A stretch of 64,000 nt of DNA from Agrostemma githago (Eukaryota; Streptophyta; Magnoliopsida; Caryophyllales; Caryophyllaceae), in assembly GCA_958450325.1 (NCBI GenBank), contig OY288243.1, forward strand, positions 64,464,606 through 64,528,605, read 5' to 3'. The notes under the pieces were generated by a model. The model saw only the letters and a program-made list of their open reading frames with translations. It ran no database searches and was not told the origin of the DNA. Of this stretch, positions 1 to 12,154 are shown in pieces; position 1 is the stretch's first letter, and each line of letters begins with the position of its first letter. Position numbers and translations under genes: made by a program.

Positions 1-3000
1 CTTTTCAAAAAACCCGGGAAGCTACCGAATTTAGGACTTATGATTTTACTCAAAACAGCATATTTTTAGCCGGTATGCTGTCCATTTCAAAATTCAAAAA
101 TCTTTTCAAACTTCAAAATTGCAGCCCAACGGCATCTTGCCGGTTTCAAAAGTCGGGCCCTCCACCGACTTTCTCGAAAATCTAACTTCCTTTTCAAAAC
201 TTTCCTCTTCTTTGGACTTCCCGTATTTAGCAGTGTCGGGTCTTGTCATAAGTCGTCGAAGGTCTTTAGCGTCGAAACTCCGTCGATCTTACGTCACGGG
301 TTTCCTTCCTATCCCAGTCCGCCTTATTTGACTAAGGCATGACCTACCTACGTAGGACATACCCCTACCAAGGAAAGCCCGTTTACACACTCGGGTCCTA
401 ACTAGAAAGTCTCACGCGACCTTTCCCTCTAACAGGACGGTCCCCACGACCTTTCCTAAGGGATTTTCGTTCGTCTTTCGATCCGTTAGTCGAGTCATCC
501 CGATTCGAGAATCCTTTAACTTAAGGGTCTACCCTAATCACGGGGCCACCCTTGTTCAGGTCAAGTCGAGGGTCTCTAGCGTCGAAACTCTACCGATCTT
601 ACATCGCGAGTTTCCTCCCTTACCCCGTCTGCCTTTCCTCGAGGCCGAGTCAACCTTTTAAAAGGCATATCCCTATAACAAAAGGTTCGTGATCCTTACA
701 TCTAAGGGTCACTCGTCCAATACTCGAGTCTTAACAACCTTCGATCCCACTCGGGGGCTACTCTTCAGTAGAGTGATCGATCACGGTTGCTCTAAGGGTC
801 GTGTCCTACACGGGTCATCTCACGTACCTCACTTTCGAGTCACTTAGATGTCACACCATCTGAGTCCTACCAGAGTCTTTAGTCTCACTTGGGGGCTGTC
901 CTCCACCCGAGTAGTCAACCACGGTCACCTTAATGGGTACCTTACGTCCATCCTGCACTGGCGTTCTTACGATGCCTTCTTCGAGCTGTACCTATGCTAC
1001 GAATACTCGAGTCACCTAGGTTTAGGTCGCCACGGTTGGTCCGAGCACGCGAGGCGGTCAAACACGGTCGCCCCATTTTCGGACTCACCCGCATGCAGCT
1101 CATATCTCATGGTCGAGTCTGAGCCAGGGTCGTTAACTTGTCTAGGTCAACGTTCGAGTATCCCGGTCCAGGAGTTTTTGTCGACCCGTCACCCCGGGCC
1201 GTGTCTAGTTTGACTCTCTATCTTGCATTTACGCAAAATTGAGTTTAGGCGAGTCATGGCTCTAGTCGTTTTCTCCAATCAGAGACCTTACCAAAAAAAG
1301 AAACAACCAACCGAGCGTCTGTAAGACCGGATTTGATTCGAGTCTAAGTTTGAGTCCGAGTCTAGGATACCCTACATCCTCATTTCCAAATCAGAGTCAG
1401 AGTCTTTTGCATTCTGTCCTCTTTTCAAAATTCAATAAAGTCAGCTTTCAATATTCTGTCTCTCATATATGCTTTCCTTATGTGTTTCTGAGAACATGAT
1501 GAACACCGTCATACACTGTGAGCACATGCACGTGACTATTATAGGCCCATCTATAATGACTGCAGGAAATTGAGACCCGTGTTTTCCTTTACCTGTTCCA
1601 TGTCTGACATAGAAAGCCACAAAACTACCCTTAGGGAGCGGTATCAAATCCTATGACAAATCTAGGTAGTCTCCTAGTTTGAGTTCAAGACGAGAGGCAA
1701 GCCCACTTCCCACAATAAACACCCCTCCAATAAGATCGACCAATCCCTACCTTAGGTGTTAGTCTGACCAACAAAAAAAAAGTTGGACAAAAAAAAATCA
1801 AAAGTCCAAGGAAAGAAGCAAAAGGCCAAAAAGCTGGCCATTATCAAAAAAAAGAGGAACCCATGACCGTGGTCAACAGTCGACCCAAGTGAAAGTCCCT
1901 TGACCGGGTACGGTCAATTCAGAAGTTATCAAAACCCATACCATCAAAAAAAGGGAGAAACAATCAAGTTGGTCAGCTAACACCACATCTAGCCTTCCCA
2001 CATTACAACCCTCAAGACTTCTCGAGACCTAGGCTAAGAGACAGCCCAGAATTTTGAGGATTCAAGCTCCATAGGATACACCCTAACCATTAGGGCCAGA
2101 CATGGAAACCAGATCCCGCATTATCAACCTACCTCGATCGAAGTTCGAGTCATTTTTACTCGACTTCCCCCTTTCCTGCCACATTACAATACCTTACCCT
2201 CGAAGCCTTAGCTCCACAAAATCAAGCTCCAGATTTCGAAAACATCAAAGCCACTTACGACCTAGCACCACATTTCCAAAATTATCCGAACCAGTTACCA
2301 GCCCCAAATAAACACGGGAACTCAATCTGCAGTCAGCATAGAACATGCCTACATAGTTCACACCACCTCTGGGGGTTACCCCGGAGAACGCTCACAGTCA
2401 CAGGATCAACATCCTAAACATTCTAGCCCTCTGATCAAGACATCATTGGAAATGCACCTAGCCTACACCGTTAATATGGCTAGTTACACACAAAGTCCTA
2501 TTAGACTAGGCACCATAATATATCTTTCAATTCACTGAACTACGGCATGATTTGATTTCACTACACGTGAATACGTAGGCAGCCTTTCAACAAGAGGCAC
2601 AACCACCCACATTGACACACATTCAAAAAGCACCATCATTCCGGTCACGACACTGTCAAGTTCTCAACAGCTAACTTTGTCGTCCTGGGGGCTTCTCCTA
2701 GGCAGAAGTTCTCCATCCACTCACATAATCCAAATACTTTCAAAATTTCAGCCTCCTTTCTCTAGTGTGTCCTAGTTACTATGCTTAGTCGAAGACGGGA
2801 ATCTGTCAGGACTCGAAACAATACCCACTTTGGGAGTGTATCCTAAAATCAAAAATCCAGAAGAGCACTGGACTACAACAGTCCCATTACAGACTACTGC
2901 AAGTCCCCTATAGCATATCTATCCCATTTCAATGTTCGACCGTGTTGCCACTCGCCTAGGCTACGGAATAGCGCAACTTAAGAGTCTTGTCATCTTAGGT

Positions 3001-3738
3001 GGCCCACCCCCCTACCGAGTCACGGTCCAACCCTCGAGAGTCCAGTCGTGTCTGTCAATTCGTCCTATTGCGTCCAGAGACGAGTCAGTCGGTAGGCCTC
3101 TCTCTTCAAATTCTCATTTTAAAATTTGCAAAACTTAGCCATTTGAAAAAAAATCCTTTTCGACAAGGTCAAATTATAATATCTGTTTAAGCTGCAAATT
3201 TCTTTTCTACCCCTTTCCATTTTGAAAACCTATCTCCTAGCACGTGAGTTGCTTTCAGGATTTCGATTTCAAAAAAAAAACTACACAAAAATTATTTTCC
3301 CCAGCGCAAGTCAGTCTATAGATGCTAATTGCATTCCCTGTATGATATCTTGCTATCTGCTATATTTGCTATTTCTGCCTATATATCTAACGTTTCAGGT
3401 ACCATCTTGGCTTCCCAAAAGAACATCAAGTTTTTTTATTCCCCAGCGCCTGCGCAACTCACATATCTCCCCAGCGGAAAGCCCTAGGCGGCATTTTCCC
3501 CGGGATGGCACGAGATGGACCCATATATAGGCGCACCCAGGACTTATACGAAAAGTCTGATTCCCCACGGAGTTACTCCCCGACAACAGAACTCAGGTAT
3601 GATTTCTATCTTATGGCTGGCGAGCTCTTCACGCGAGTCTAGTGGACTATAAACGACCCGACCCGGAAGTCTGCCAGGTCTTAATCCTCGATTGGCCTGG
3701 TAGCTACTCTGAATTTCGCCCTGTCCAAACCTCAGTCA
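1..3738 (+). mobile_element. Ty3/gypsy (Tat-type) retrotransposon, 3' noncoding internal region
   Basis: No convincing coding frame is present; the open frames seen (for example 848-1213) are short and match nothing I recognise. The stretch is rich in TCGAGTC-like words and carries several GGGGGCT blocks near 750, 890 and 2697, resembling the polypurine tract at 3739. Near 2537-2583 the text holds the word TACGTAGGCAGC after a GAACTACG-type word, a pairing I associate with the long 3' noncoding region of Tat/Ogre-like elements. It leads directly into the tract and LTR that follow, so I read it as the end of one element whose gag-pol lies left of the window. The lineage is inferred from these words and from the PBS type, not from proteins. 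Confidence 0.55.
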
Positions 3739-3750
3739 GAGTGGGGGCTC
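3739..3750 (+). other. Polypurine tract before the LTR
   Basis: The sequence GAGTGGGGGCTC ends exactly where a TGTAGACACCC LTR start begins. This is the normal position and composition for the plus-strand primer of a gypsy element. Confidence 0.6.
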
Positions 3751-6005
3751 TGTAGACACCCACATTTGGCCATTAGGTGTCTATAGCAGTTTCCAAAAAA
3801 CACCCGATGATGATCGGACGCAAACGTGCTTTGACATACTCGAATATGGGCTCAAAATCTTTGGTATTTGGCTTGGGCTTTTTACAGAGTACAAATCTCA
3901 CAAAACTAACCTCAAATTCAGGCCCAGTGGGTCGTTCCCAGTCAAATAAGACTAATTTGGGTCAAAACCGACACCAAGGGCAAAACCGTCTTTTAGCGAC
4001 CGGGTCAAACCCCGGTCAAAGACATTTCCGAGGCGGAAAAATCTGTCACGCAGCTTTCACGAATCTGATTCAGAGTCAAAAACTACAAAAAATCAGCTAC
4101 AAAAAAGATTAAACAATCCCGTTAGAGATAGAACTCGATCTCTAAAGGAAGTCTTCTACCCGAGCTAGACCCACTCGATCGAGTGGACCATCCCACTCGG
4201 TCGAGTAGGCTCTAAAATCTGCACAAAATCCGCATCAAGCCGGACACTCGATCGAGTGACATACTCCACTCGATCGAGTGATTCATTTTCCAGCCGGGTG
4301 AGGATTTCTTTCCCACCAAGCAACGGAATCCTGTTTCCTCTATGATTGCTTGCTTTTCCTATCCTAAGCGGTATTTCTTGTCACCCAAGTTAAGCTACCT
4401 CTCCTAGCTTCAATCGGGGACCTCTACTATAAATAGACTCCCTTGCACACACCAATACAGACATCAACAACATTCACGACAATATCAGCACACATACAAT
4501 TAACAACCTTACAACAATCAAACATCCTAGGCGATACAATCCCATACAATCCCGTTCCTCTAGAAATCCTTTAGGAAACCCGAGATCAAAAATCGTCAAA
4601 GACCCGAGAGCAAAACTCGTCAAATCCCTTCCCAATTATAAACCACCATAACTCTTCCTATATCATCTCGAAGCTCCCGTGCCTAGGCCACAGCTAGACG
4701 AGCCCTATTCCGAGAATACAAAGCATGTAGGTTGAGGGTGTAAATTCAAATCCCATCTTCTCCTTTTTCTCTTTCTCTCTCTCGTTTTTTTCGTGTCTTC
4801 GGTCCGTCTTTATCGAGTCATCGTCACGCTTTTTTTATTCCTTTTTTATCGTTTCTAATACCGATATTATCGCAACTATCTAATTTTTATACAAAAAAGG
4901 TCATTCTTAAAATACGATACCGACTCTATAGTCGAATATCGTATCTACAAGAATCAAATCAATCTCGTTGATGCTAAAAAATCGTCACATAAACAAAATA
5001 CGACGATTTTGACACGGAGAGAATTCACATTGTTTTCGTTCGATTTTCAAAGCAATTTACAAAACATCTTTTCTAAAATCACTCCGAATATTTGATATCG
5101 ATTCCATAATCTAATATCGAATATAACGAGTATCAAAAATTTAAGTTGAGTATAAATCGTATCATATTTTTACGCGACTTAATGAAATTATCAATTTTCT
5201 AAAAAACAATTTCGAGAACAAAAACAAACCGCACTGCAGTCCGTACAGGTGGCACTCGATCGAGTACCTAGCCCACTCGATCGAGTGGCACCTCAAATTC
5301 CGGACAGAATACTTTTTTTGAGTCCACTCGATCGAGTGCCTCAGTGACTCGATCGAGTGGCTCTTGTTTCATCAAAACTGTGAGTTTTCAGCATCTTTCG
5401 AGTCCCGATAAAGTATTTTTTATGACTTCGGTCAACACGTGTCAAGTCAATCACGTGTCAAATATTTTCAAAACATGCATCATATCATATTTACATCTTT
5501 TATTCAATTTGCAAACCGTTACTAACCCGTGTGTTCTTTGTCTTTGTATCTTATTATTCATTGTTTGTTTTATTATACTAAAACGAACCTCGCATGCTAA
5601 AACAACTTTGACGTTAAATTTAGATGCATTAAATCGACTTAGCAACCCATTCAAATCTTCGCATGTTTAGGCAAAACAATGTTTGTATATCATTCATCGT
5701 ATTACTAACACGCGTATTTTAAAATCAAACGATATCTTAGTAGAGGCCGCTAATGTGCAGGCGGGTTTGGGTGTTCTTTGTAAACTTTCCAACACGTACC
5801 CTCACCCGTTACTCAGAACCATGGTTTCCGGATGTCCGAATCCATTGGCACACAAGAGTCATTCAATACACGGTATCCGATAATATCGGTATCGGTATCA
5901 AATGCTAAGGGACGAACCCAATAAACTCTGACATTCGAATGGGCCATACTTTGTGCATGGCCCACTAAGATATAGAGTGGGTTTGAACAGGCCCGAACTC
6001 CCACA
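3751..6005 (+). mobile_element. Long terminal repeat of the gypsy element (about 2.25 kb)
   Basis: It starts TGTAGACACCC right after a polypurine tract and can be closed at CCCACA just before a TGGCGACTCC primer-binding-like word, so it has the expected TG...CA ends. A TATAAATAG box lies near 4430, consistent with an LTR promoter, and low-complexity AT-rich sequence follows. Two clusters of paired palindromes (ACTCGATCGAGT and variants) sit at about 4165-4283 and 5250-5364. I cannot see a second LTR copy in the window, so both borders rest on motifs only. Confidence 0.5.
4167..5364. repeat. Four pairs of ACTCGATCGAGT palindromes in the LTR
   Basis: Eight copies of a palindrome centred on TCGATCGA or TCGGTCGA occur as four close pairs at about 4167-4207, 4246-4283, 5251-5292 and 5323-5364. 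Within a pair the copies are separated by 8-12 bases. Each single copy and each pair could form a hairpin. Function is unknown; regular pairing argues against chance. Confidence 0.75.
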
Positions 6006-6013
6006 AAGTTCGG

Positions 6014-6023
6014 TGGCGACTCC
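6014..6023 (+). other. Primer-binding-site-like word after the LTR
   Basis: TGGCGACTCC follows the proposed LTR end by eight bases. It is the form of primer-binding site I know from Tat/Ogre-type elements. Having a polypurine tract before this LTR and a PBS after it suggests a tandem LTR arrangement or a recombination product. About 100 more bases, including a GC-rich stretch near 6080-6110, may be 5' leader. Confidence 0.4.
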
Positions 6024-6182
6024 AACTTCGATTTAAATTTCAATTCAACCCATCTCATATGGAGATTCATTTGCCTCCCCAAACCCGCGCGTGGCCGCGT
6101 CGAGGTGGACCTATGTCATGTCCACAGATCCCTATAAAAAATTTCATCTTTCATCTTACCAAAACCACATTTCTCAGCTTCT

Positions 6183-6487
6183 TCAACTACAGTACAGTAA
6201 ACCAACAAAACTCATATGGGTCAACTGAGATTGTCCTACTTTGCTTAACAGTGTAACACAACTCTGAATCTTTCCTAACAAATGTACCCCAAATAAGAAC
6301 TTCACGGTCACACTACTCCAAGGGTCAACCTACACAATATGTCAGGTAAGTGAACGAAAAACACTAATTTTACCTAACAATTTGATTCAGATTGAATTAG
6401 GTGGTAAAATTATCAAAAACCCAAAAATAACATAAACCCTAGAAATATGAATTGAATTCAAATAATCGACTAACTTACCTCTGCCAT
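6183..6487 (-). CDS. Possible two-exon gene fragment, unknown product
   Basis: On the minus strand a CT-rich leader (about 6740-6490) runs into an ATG at 6487-6485. Three codons later comes a clean donor (GAG then GTAAGT, exon end 6479). An acceptor (GTGTAG) lets the frame resume at 6329 and stay open to a TGA at 6185-6183, giving 51 residues beginning MAEVDPWSSV. I do not recognise the peptide. The retrotransposon begins just beyond the stop, so a longer gene may have been truncated, or this may be host sequence captured by the Helitron whose 3' end lies at 7207. The splice signals are good; the existence of a functional gene is doubtful. Confidence 0.3.
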
Positions 6488-7182
6488 TGTCGTCGAAATA
6501 CTCTAAAGCAAACCAACTTCAACTCCGTATCTGTCAGTGTCGATTAAACCAACTTTAACTTGCAGAATTCGGGAAAAAAACTGAAGAATAGGCACGGATT
6601 TACTTACGAATTTGCAAACGAGATTTGAAGATTAGGGTTGGAGAGGTTTAATGAAGTTTGAAGGTTTGGTGATGGTGACAGTAATGGTTGTGCATGAAGA
6701 GGAAGGGAGAGGGAGAAGTAAATGGAGAGTAAAGTAAATGGTGATGGTGACAGTAAGAAGTAAATGACGCGCTTAAGGAGACGTGGACCGGTTATTCAGG
6801 TAACTCCTGTCCACTGTACCGTTATCATTAGAATACTCCAATTTGATGTATTATTCTGGGATTAATTGTGCAAGTATTATTATTGGAATACGCCCAATAG
6901 TCAGTACTATTACTATTAATTTATTAAATAATAGGAGGTAAAAACACTATATGAAATGCACTTATAATAATGCTTTAGGTTAGTCTGCATGTGTAGGATT
7001 TTCGAGGTATTTTGATCAGTTTTCGTTGTCGTTCTGCATTGGGAAGTGTGATATTTATAGAGAAATGTAGGTTAAAATCCACGCAAAGATACTAAAAGGC
7101 AGATAAGTAAATGAGACGGAGGGAGTATTATTTAATGTGTCCGAAACAAGAATGATTAATAATATATTCACTACTCGCCATG

Positions 7183-7207
7183 CCCGTGCACCGCACGGGA
7201 TTACTAA
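7183..7207 (+). mobile_element. Helitron 3' terminus
   Basis: A perfect 7-bp stem (CCCGTGC / GCACGGG, three-base loop, 7183-7199) is followed after a few bases by CTAA and then T (7204-7208). A short GC-rich hairpin just before CTRR, inserted before a T, is the diagnostic 3' end of Helitrons. The orientation means the element extends to the left. I could not fix its 5' TC end; it could lie anywhere between the gypsy remnant and here and would include the small gene fragment at 6183-6487. Confidence 0.65.
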
Positions 7208-7673
7208 TTTACTTGTCTAACTTCCATGTGGTTGTCACGACGCGTGCTTGTAGAGGGTGTCGTAATCGTGAATAGGGCAGATGTTGCGAAGATCGAATCA
7301 TCAAAGCTACTAAAAGACGCATGACATGTAAATATAAAGAACGAAAGAAGTTGACATGATCCAGTCTAAGGAAGAAACAGACATTAAAAAATTAGTATAC
7401 TATAAAATAATTGCAATATGTAATTTGCATAAATTATGCCCTTGTTCTTCTGTGTTTTTCTCTGTCGGGGTCCATTTTGTCCTTTCAACTTTTGGCCTCT
7501 TTTTATCTGTTGTTTCCTTCGCTACGGATGCTTCTTTCGCCGTCACGTCGAAGCTGTAAGTCATTTTTTGTGTGGAAATTCTGTTACCGAAATAATATAA
7601 GTGAAAAATTGCTTGTAGTTGGTGTACGTAATAATAATTAACTTACTCCTTGTCTATCTTTCTCTTCTCATTT

Positions 7674-10515
7674 TTAGCTGAGGTGTTCACCGGAGGGTCG
7701 GACTTTGTTGTAGGCTGACTTTCTAAGTTGTCTTGTTGTGGTTGCTCCTGCGAAAACATTGGAGTTGTTTGGGTATATGGTCTCGTGTGTAAAAAGATGC
7801 TGGTGTTTTTGGGTAAAAATTGTTGTTGTTACCTCTGTTTTTTTGTCCCCCTTTCCACTGTGGTTGGAGTTGGAGGGTCCTTTGGCGTCGGCAATACCTT
7901 TTGACACTTTAGTTCCCGTTCAGAGTTGTATTTGGTAATCCCAATCTTGACTTTCATGGTGTATTCTCTCCCGACACATTGTTGAAGTATGTAAGACATA
8001 CTTTCTCCTTTCCCCGGTCCTATTTTTCGCTCTCTTGTTAGGACAAAACGGTTAAAATTTGTTCGAGTAGTTGGTGTGTTATTTGTTGTGCGTACCTTTT
8101 CATATTGGGTTACTAATGCTTCGATTGGTCTCCCGACTATCTTCTCAGCTTCTCTCCCAAAAATCAACAAAGATGTGTATGCTATTTCGTCCGCTATTGT
8201 AGTGATTAATCTGTGCCTGTGTTGTAGGTATTAACATATTTGTGATATTGTCTAGGAGCAGTAGATAGGTTTAACATACCGTACGGTGAGTTATATTTTT
8301 TTGTGTTTTTTCTTACTTTTGTTTGGGGTAGAGTATTGGTTCGTTACATTGGCGACACTTTCCGTCCTCGTCGATTCCAGCGGGGCATGATGTGCAAGAC
8401 TGATACCGCCAGTCAACATCTGTTCTTACTTCTATTATCGTTCTGTGGCATTTGTATACCTTATTCTGTTCCAATTGTTTCATTTAATCGGAAATGTTCA
8501 ATGGTATATCATATCAGTAGTATGCGATGTCTGTCGACATTACCTGATCGTCGACATCTGCTTGTAGAAGCTCTCAATGGTTGAAGTGACCATATCTTCT
8601 TCGACCTCAGCATCGTGGACTCTTATTTGAACGGGTTCCTGGTCCTAGTAGGGTGGTATGGCAACGCAAATAATAATATGTGACTAATCTAGTACATGTG
8701 AGATCGGGGACATGGTTCATGTGCGTATTTTTTATTGTGGGGGCAAACGGTTACCTTTGCAGTAATATTCTAGTCTCTGGCAAGTCCAAGTCGAGGAAGA
8801 CCTTGGTCCCATATGTGGATTGTAATTGGTAATCTCCTACATCGGTGTTGTAGTCTTTGTTAATAAGTATGATATGTGCAGCATTATTATAGGTCAAGAT
8901 TAGATTAACCGTAATTAAATCAAAGCAATTTAACTAATATGATTTGTAACAATAAAAAAACTTAAAACAAATTAGTTTAAAATGGTTCCTATGTGACGGC
9001 AAATCAAGATTTAACGGGTACCTAATATTTATGTTAATAACATATTAACGCGTGTCCATTAGACATGTTAGAAAAATCGTTAACGTAATACCTACATAAT
9101 ATTAAGTGACATTATAATATTTGGCTTTATTATACACTTTAACTAAGTTAATAACATAATATTAAGCCTACGTCCCCTTTTTATTGTCCTTTCGAGTTTG
9201 TATAGTCGTACTAAACCACGGGTTTATAAACAATCGAGACGAATGTAGAAGTATTGTTTAGTGCTAAGCCGAAATGCGTAGAAATCAGAAGTAGCAGTAG
9301 TAGTAGATGAGTAGGAGTGAGGTTGAAAGAGGAGAAAAGAGAAGTACAGGTAGTACGCTGCTGCGTCAAAATATGTGCATCCACATACACATGTTACATG
9401 TTCCATGTACATTTTCCTTGGCATTGAAGTGACGTAGGTTTATGTTGCCTTATTTTATCATATCACACAATACGGAGTAGTGAACAACTTTTTTGAAGAT
9501 CATGGTTTTGATAATCATATGTGACAAACTCGAGCATGTAAATTTACATATATTCAAAAAGATGAACGATAAAAGTTGATAAACAAAAGTTTATTACCTT
9601 CATAATTTATGACTCTTGCAGATGTGATGACTACAATCATGTCATGTCCATTTTGTCGGCTAACCTCTTTTGTAATGTAGTTAGACGCATCACCCCATAA
9701 AGTCACGTTCACTATTTTTCCCTGCATGTAGTCATTATATTGCGGTAAGTTAATTACTTTACACGTAGCTATATGCGTGGTGATGGTGGTGAAGGTACCT
9801 TTCATCTTGTATTTGTATATGACGTAAATGTGTCTGACCATTTTTTGTTAGCACCTCCCTTTTCTCCTCGATCGTTTTCAGGAAGCCAACAACGTCTGCA
9901 CCATGTTGTTAAAAAGAGTGAATAGGCAAATAGAGTGTTTAGATAGTAAAATTGTTGCATTTTATAGTGCATGTGTTGGTGTACTTGCCTATCAAATTAT
10001 CATTTTTGTTGTTGCGTTCTTCCAATTTGTCGAGTGGGTGGAATTCGAATTTGTGGAGTGAAATACTTTGAGTTTGGTCCTTATCCTCCTGTATCGATGT
10101 AAATGGAGTGTACTTGATGATGTGTGGGTTTTCTTTTACTGGTTTGTACGATCTATTATTTTGCGTCACCTCAAAATGTTGGAGGGTGTAAATTTTCTCC
10201 TCGTGCAGCACGCCTTCATATGAGGTCACCCACCGTTTGGGTATTGTTGCATGTATATGGTTTTCCTGGCCAGAATGAGATGAAACAAAATGTTCAGCAA
10301 TTTTTTAGCACCGACAAAAATAGACAGGGAATCAAAATGGTTGTCCAATTGAAGGGTTGGGACCTCACCTCTTTGACTATTAGCACCATGTCTAGCGACA
10401 ATGAGGAGTGGTTTTTGTTCGGTGTTACGCGCCATATCCTTGTGGCTCGTGCTGTTATCTGATATTTGGACTTTGAGGGGACCAAGCCTGCAATGGTAGT
10501 TCTTATTGGCGCCAT
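7674..10515 (-). pseudogene. Helitron-encoded RPA1-like single-strand-binding protein, degenerate
   Basis: Several minus-strand segments, read in order, look like plant Helitron-type replication protein A large subunits. At 10515-10350 there is an N-terminal start (MAPIRTTIAGLVPSK, then KYQITARATRIWRVTPNK). At 10229-9939 an OB-fold segment has the EGVLHEEKIYTLQHFEV pattern. At 9841-9554 a second OB fold has VTLWGDASNYI and DMIVVITSARV. At 8170-7674 lies a C-terminal domain (MLIFGREAEKIVGRPIEAL). The pieces sit in different frames, so introns or frameshifts separate them. RPA-like genes are known passengers of plant Helitrons and would coat single-stranded DNA during rolling-circle transposition. 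I cannot assign exact exons. The family call is from remembered RPA patterns, not an alignment. Confidence 0.6.
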
Positions 10516-10740
10516 TTGTTTCCTTTGTTGTCTGTGGTTTGGTTATTTTTTTGCAATATTGTGTCGCGTATTTTAGCTTGAGTGTTAAAAGAGTGTATCG
10601 GTAGAGTAGTGTGCATGAGGTATTTATATGCGGCTAGTATAGTAACGTGAGAATAAATGTTTAGAGGAATCATTTTATTCATTACGTAATTGAATATGTC
10701 ATTATCAGTGTTATTTAACTAAATATTTTGAGAAATCTTG

Positions 10741-11391
10741 TCACTTAGGATTCTACATCATCAATGAGGAATAAGTTAAAGAGCTTACATTTCAATAATA
10801 ACCGACTTTGATTGCTTTACCAAAGATTCTACATCATTAATGAGGAAGAAGTTGATGAGTTCCTCACCTTGGATTCTACCTAATGAATGAGAAAGAAGTT
10901 GAAAGAGCTTACATTTCACCATATTAGCTAATGAATGAGAAAGAAGTTGAAAGGTTGTAAGTAATAATAACCGACTTTGATTGCTTTACCTAGGATTCAA
11001 CATCATCAATGAGGAAGAAGTTGATGAGTTCCTAACCTTGGATTCTACCTAATGAATGAGAAAGAAGCTGGAAGGTCCTAACTAATAATAACCGACTTTA
11101 TGTATTCAACTCCCGTCTTTTCAATTCCTACCCAATCGCATCGCGCCAAGTATCCTACCTTAGAATTGAGCATTTGTTGAATAGAGAATGAAGAGTGTTT
11201 TGCTTTCTATTTAATATATACCTAATGAATGAGAAAGAAATTGAAAGGTCCTAACTAATAATAACCGACTTTAAGTATTAAACTCCCGTCTTTTCAATTC
11301 CTACCCAATCGCATCGCGCCAAGTGTCCTGCCTTAGAATTGAGCATTTGTTGAATAGAGCATGAGGAGTGCATTGCTTTCTATTTAATATA
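10741..11391. repeat. Degenerate subrepeats with a ~172-bp tandem duplication
   Basis: Units built on GGATTCTACCTAATGAATGAG followed by AAGAAGTTGAA recur across this stretch. From 11048 to 11391 two near-identical blocks of about 172 bp lie head to tail, each containing CTAACTAATAATAACCGACT and CCCAATCGCATCGCGCCAAG. A related set of subrepeats with a TAGTAATTGAG core lies at 14995-15445. Similar repeats at two places around Helitron coding debris suggest two element copies. Confidence 0.7.
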
Positions 11392-11395
11392 TTAG

Positions 11396-11567
11396 GCTGA
11401 CTTTGTAGCTCCGTAGGCTTACTACACCCGAGTATCGTTGATGTGGGAGACGTATCAAATAGAACGTAGGTGGGTGGAGGTTGTTTTCGATTCTCGTCTC
11501 GACGACTACACATCTTCGGATCAGGCGATTTAATTTCTCAACGGTAATAGGGTGAGAATTGATCATG
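11396..11567 (-). repeat. Copy 1 of a ~172-bp duplicated block
   Basis: About 90 percent identical by eye to 14691-14865. On the minus strand both keep an open frame with the peptide words SHPITV, KLNRLIRRCVVVETRIENN and LPHQRYSG. Homology stops sharply at GATCATG on the right. It is probably an exon of a Helitron protein present twice. I do not recognise the peptide. Confidence 0.7.
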
Positions 11568-11608
11568 CTCGTTCTACACTTGGTTGATGTAATGGAAAAG
11601 ACAAACAC

Positions 11609-12154
11609 TCATTCTCCAATTAGGCGCAGTTGTACATTCTGTAGATTGGGTTCTGTCAGCTTCTCTCTTGCCATTTTGCACATCTTTGCTATGGCGTTGT
11701 GCTCATACAACATATTTGAGAGCCCTTCAACAATTGAGGGATCAATTTTTTTGCTCCCTTCAGTGCTCAAAGTATTCATTCTGTGTGTCAGCTCCTGTTC
11801 GTTGTCATAAAAGTACAACTGCATGAACCTCGGTTGTTTCCCTTCTGGTGGTAGCAGAGACCCGATGTTATGGTGGTTCTGACCCCCTAATCTGAAGCAA
11901 TATGGGCCACCACCATTGTTCACAGTCCTGTCTACTTTGCCTCCTATGGATGTGAACGCAAGCAACCCATTGTATGTCCTGATCGACCTTCTGAATGTCT
12001 TTGATTTTGAACCTCCTACTGGGTTGATTAATATTTTTAAATAATCGGGTGGAGGCCGCAGCAAAGGGAGCTTGACTTTCCCTTTCTGACAGCAAATGCT
12101 GAATTTAGGGCGCGCTTGCTTCTTCGTCCTGCCAACAGATTCCTCAGTCCACAA
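11609..12154 (-). pseudogene. Helitron Rep/helicase protein, N-terminal domain only
   Basis: This open frame of 181 residues has the features of the region before the HUH nuclease domain of plant Helitron Rep-helicases. They are the word PKFSICCQKGKVKLPLL with its two cysteines, then PPPDYL, then YNGLLAFTSIGGKVD, then GPYCFRLGGQNHHNIGSLLPP, then a QLYFYDNEQEL box. The frame ends after MLYEHNAIAKMCKMAREKL, where the known family continues into its nuclease and helicase domains. Neither the HUH motif nor the helicase was found to the left; that side holds the duplicated block, subrepeats and the RPA-like gene. The gene is therefore a truncated remnant unable to drive transposition. Confidence 0.75.

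Noticed and set aside
848..1213. 121-codon open frame on the plus strand
   Set aside because: Lies in repeat-derived noncoding sequence of a gypsy element, shows no domain or family word and no splice context.
7171..7207. Left end of the minus-strand RPA/Rep Helitron
   Set aside because: The CTRR word follows the hairpin on the plus strand only; on the minus strand no CTRR lies near the hairpin, so this end belongs to an element extending left.
11559..11810. 83-codon plus-strand frame
   Set aside because: It is the antisense of the Helitron Rep N-terminal fragment, whose minus-strand frame has clear family words.
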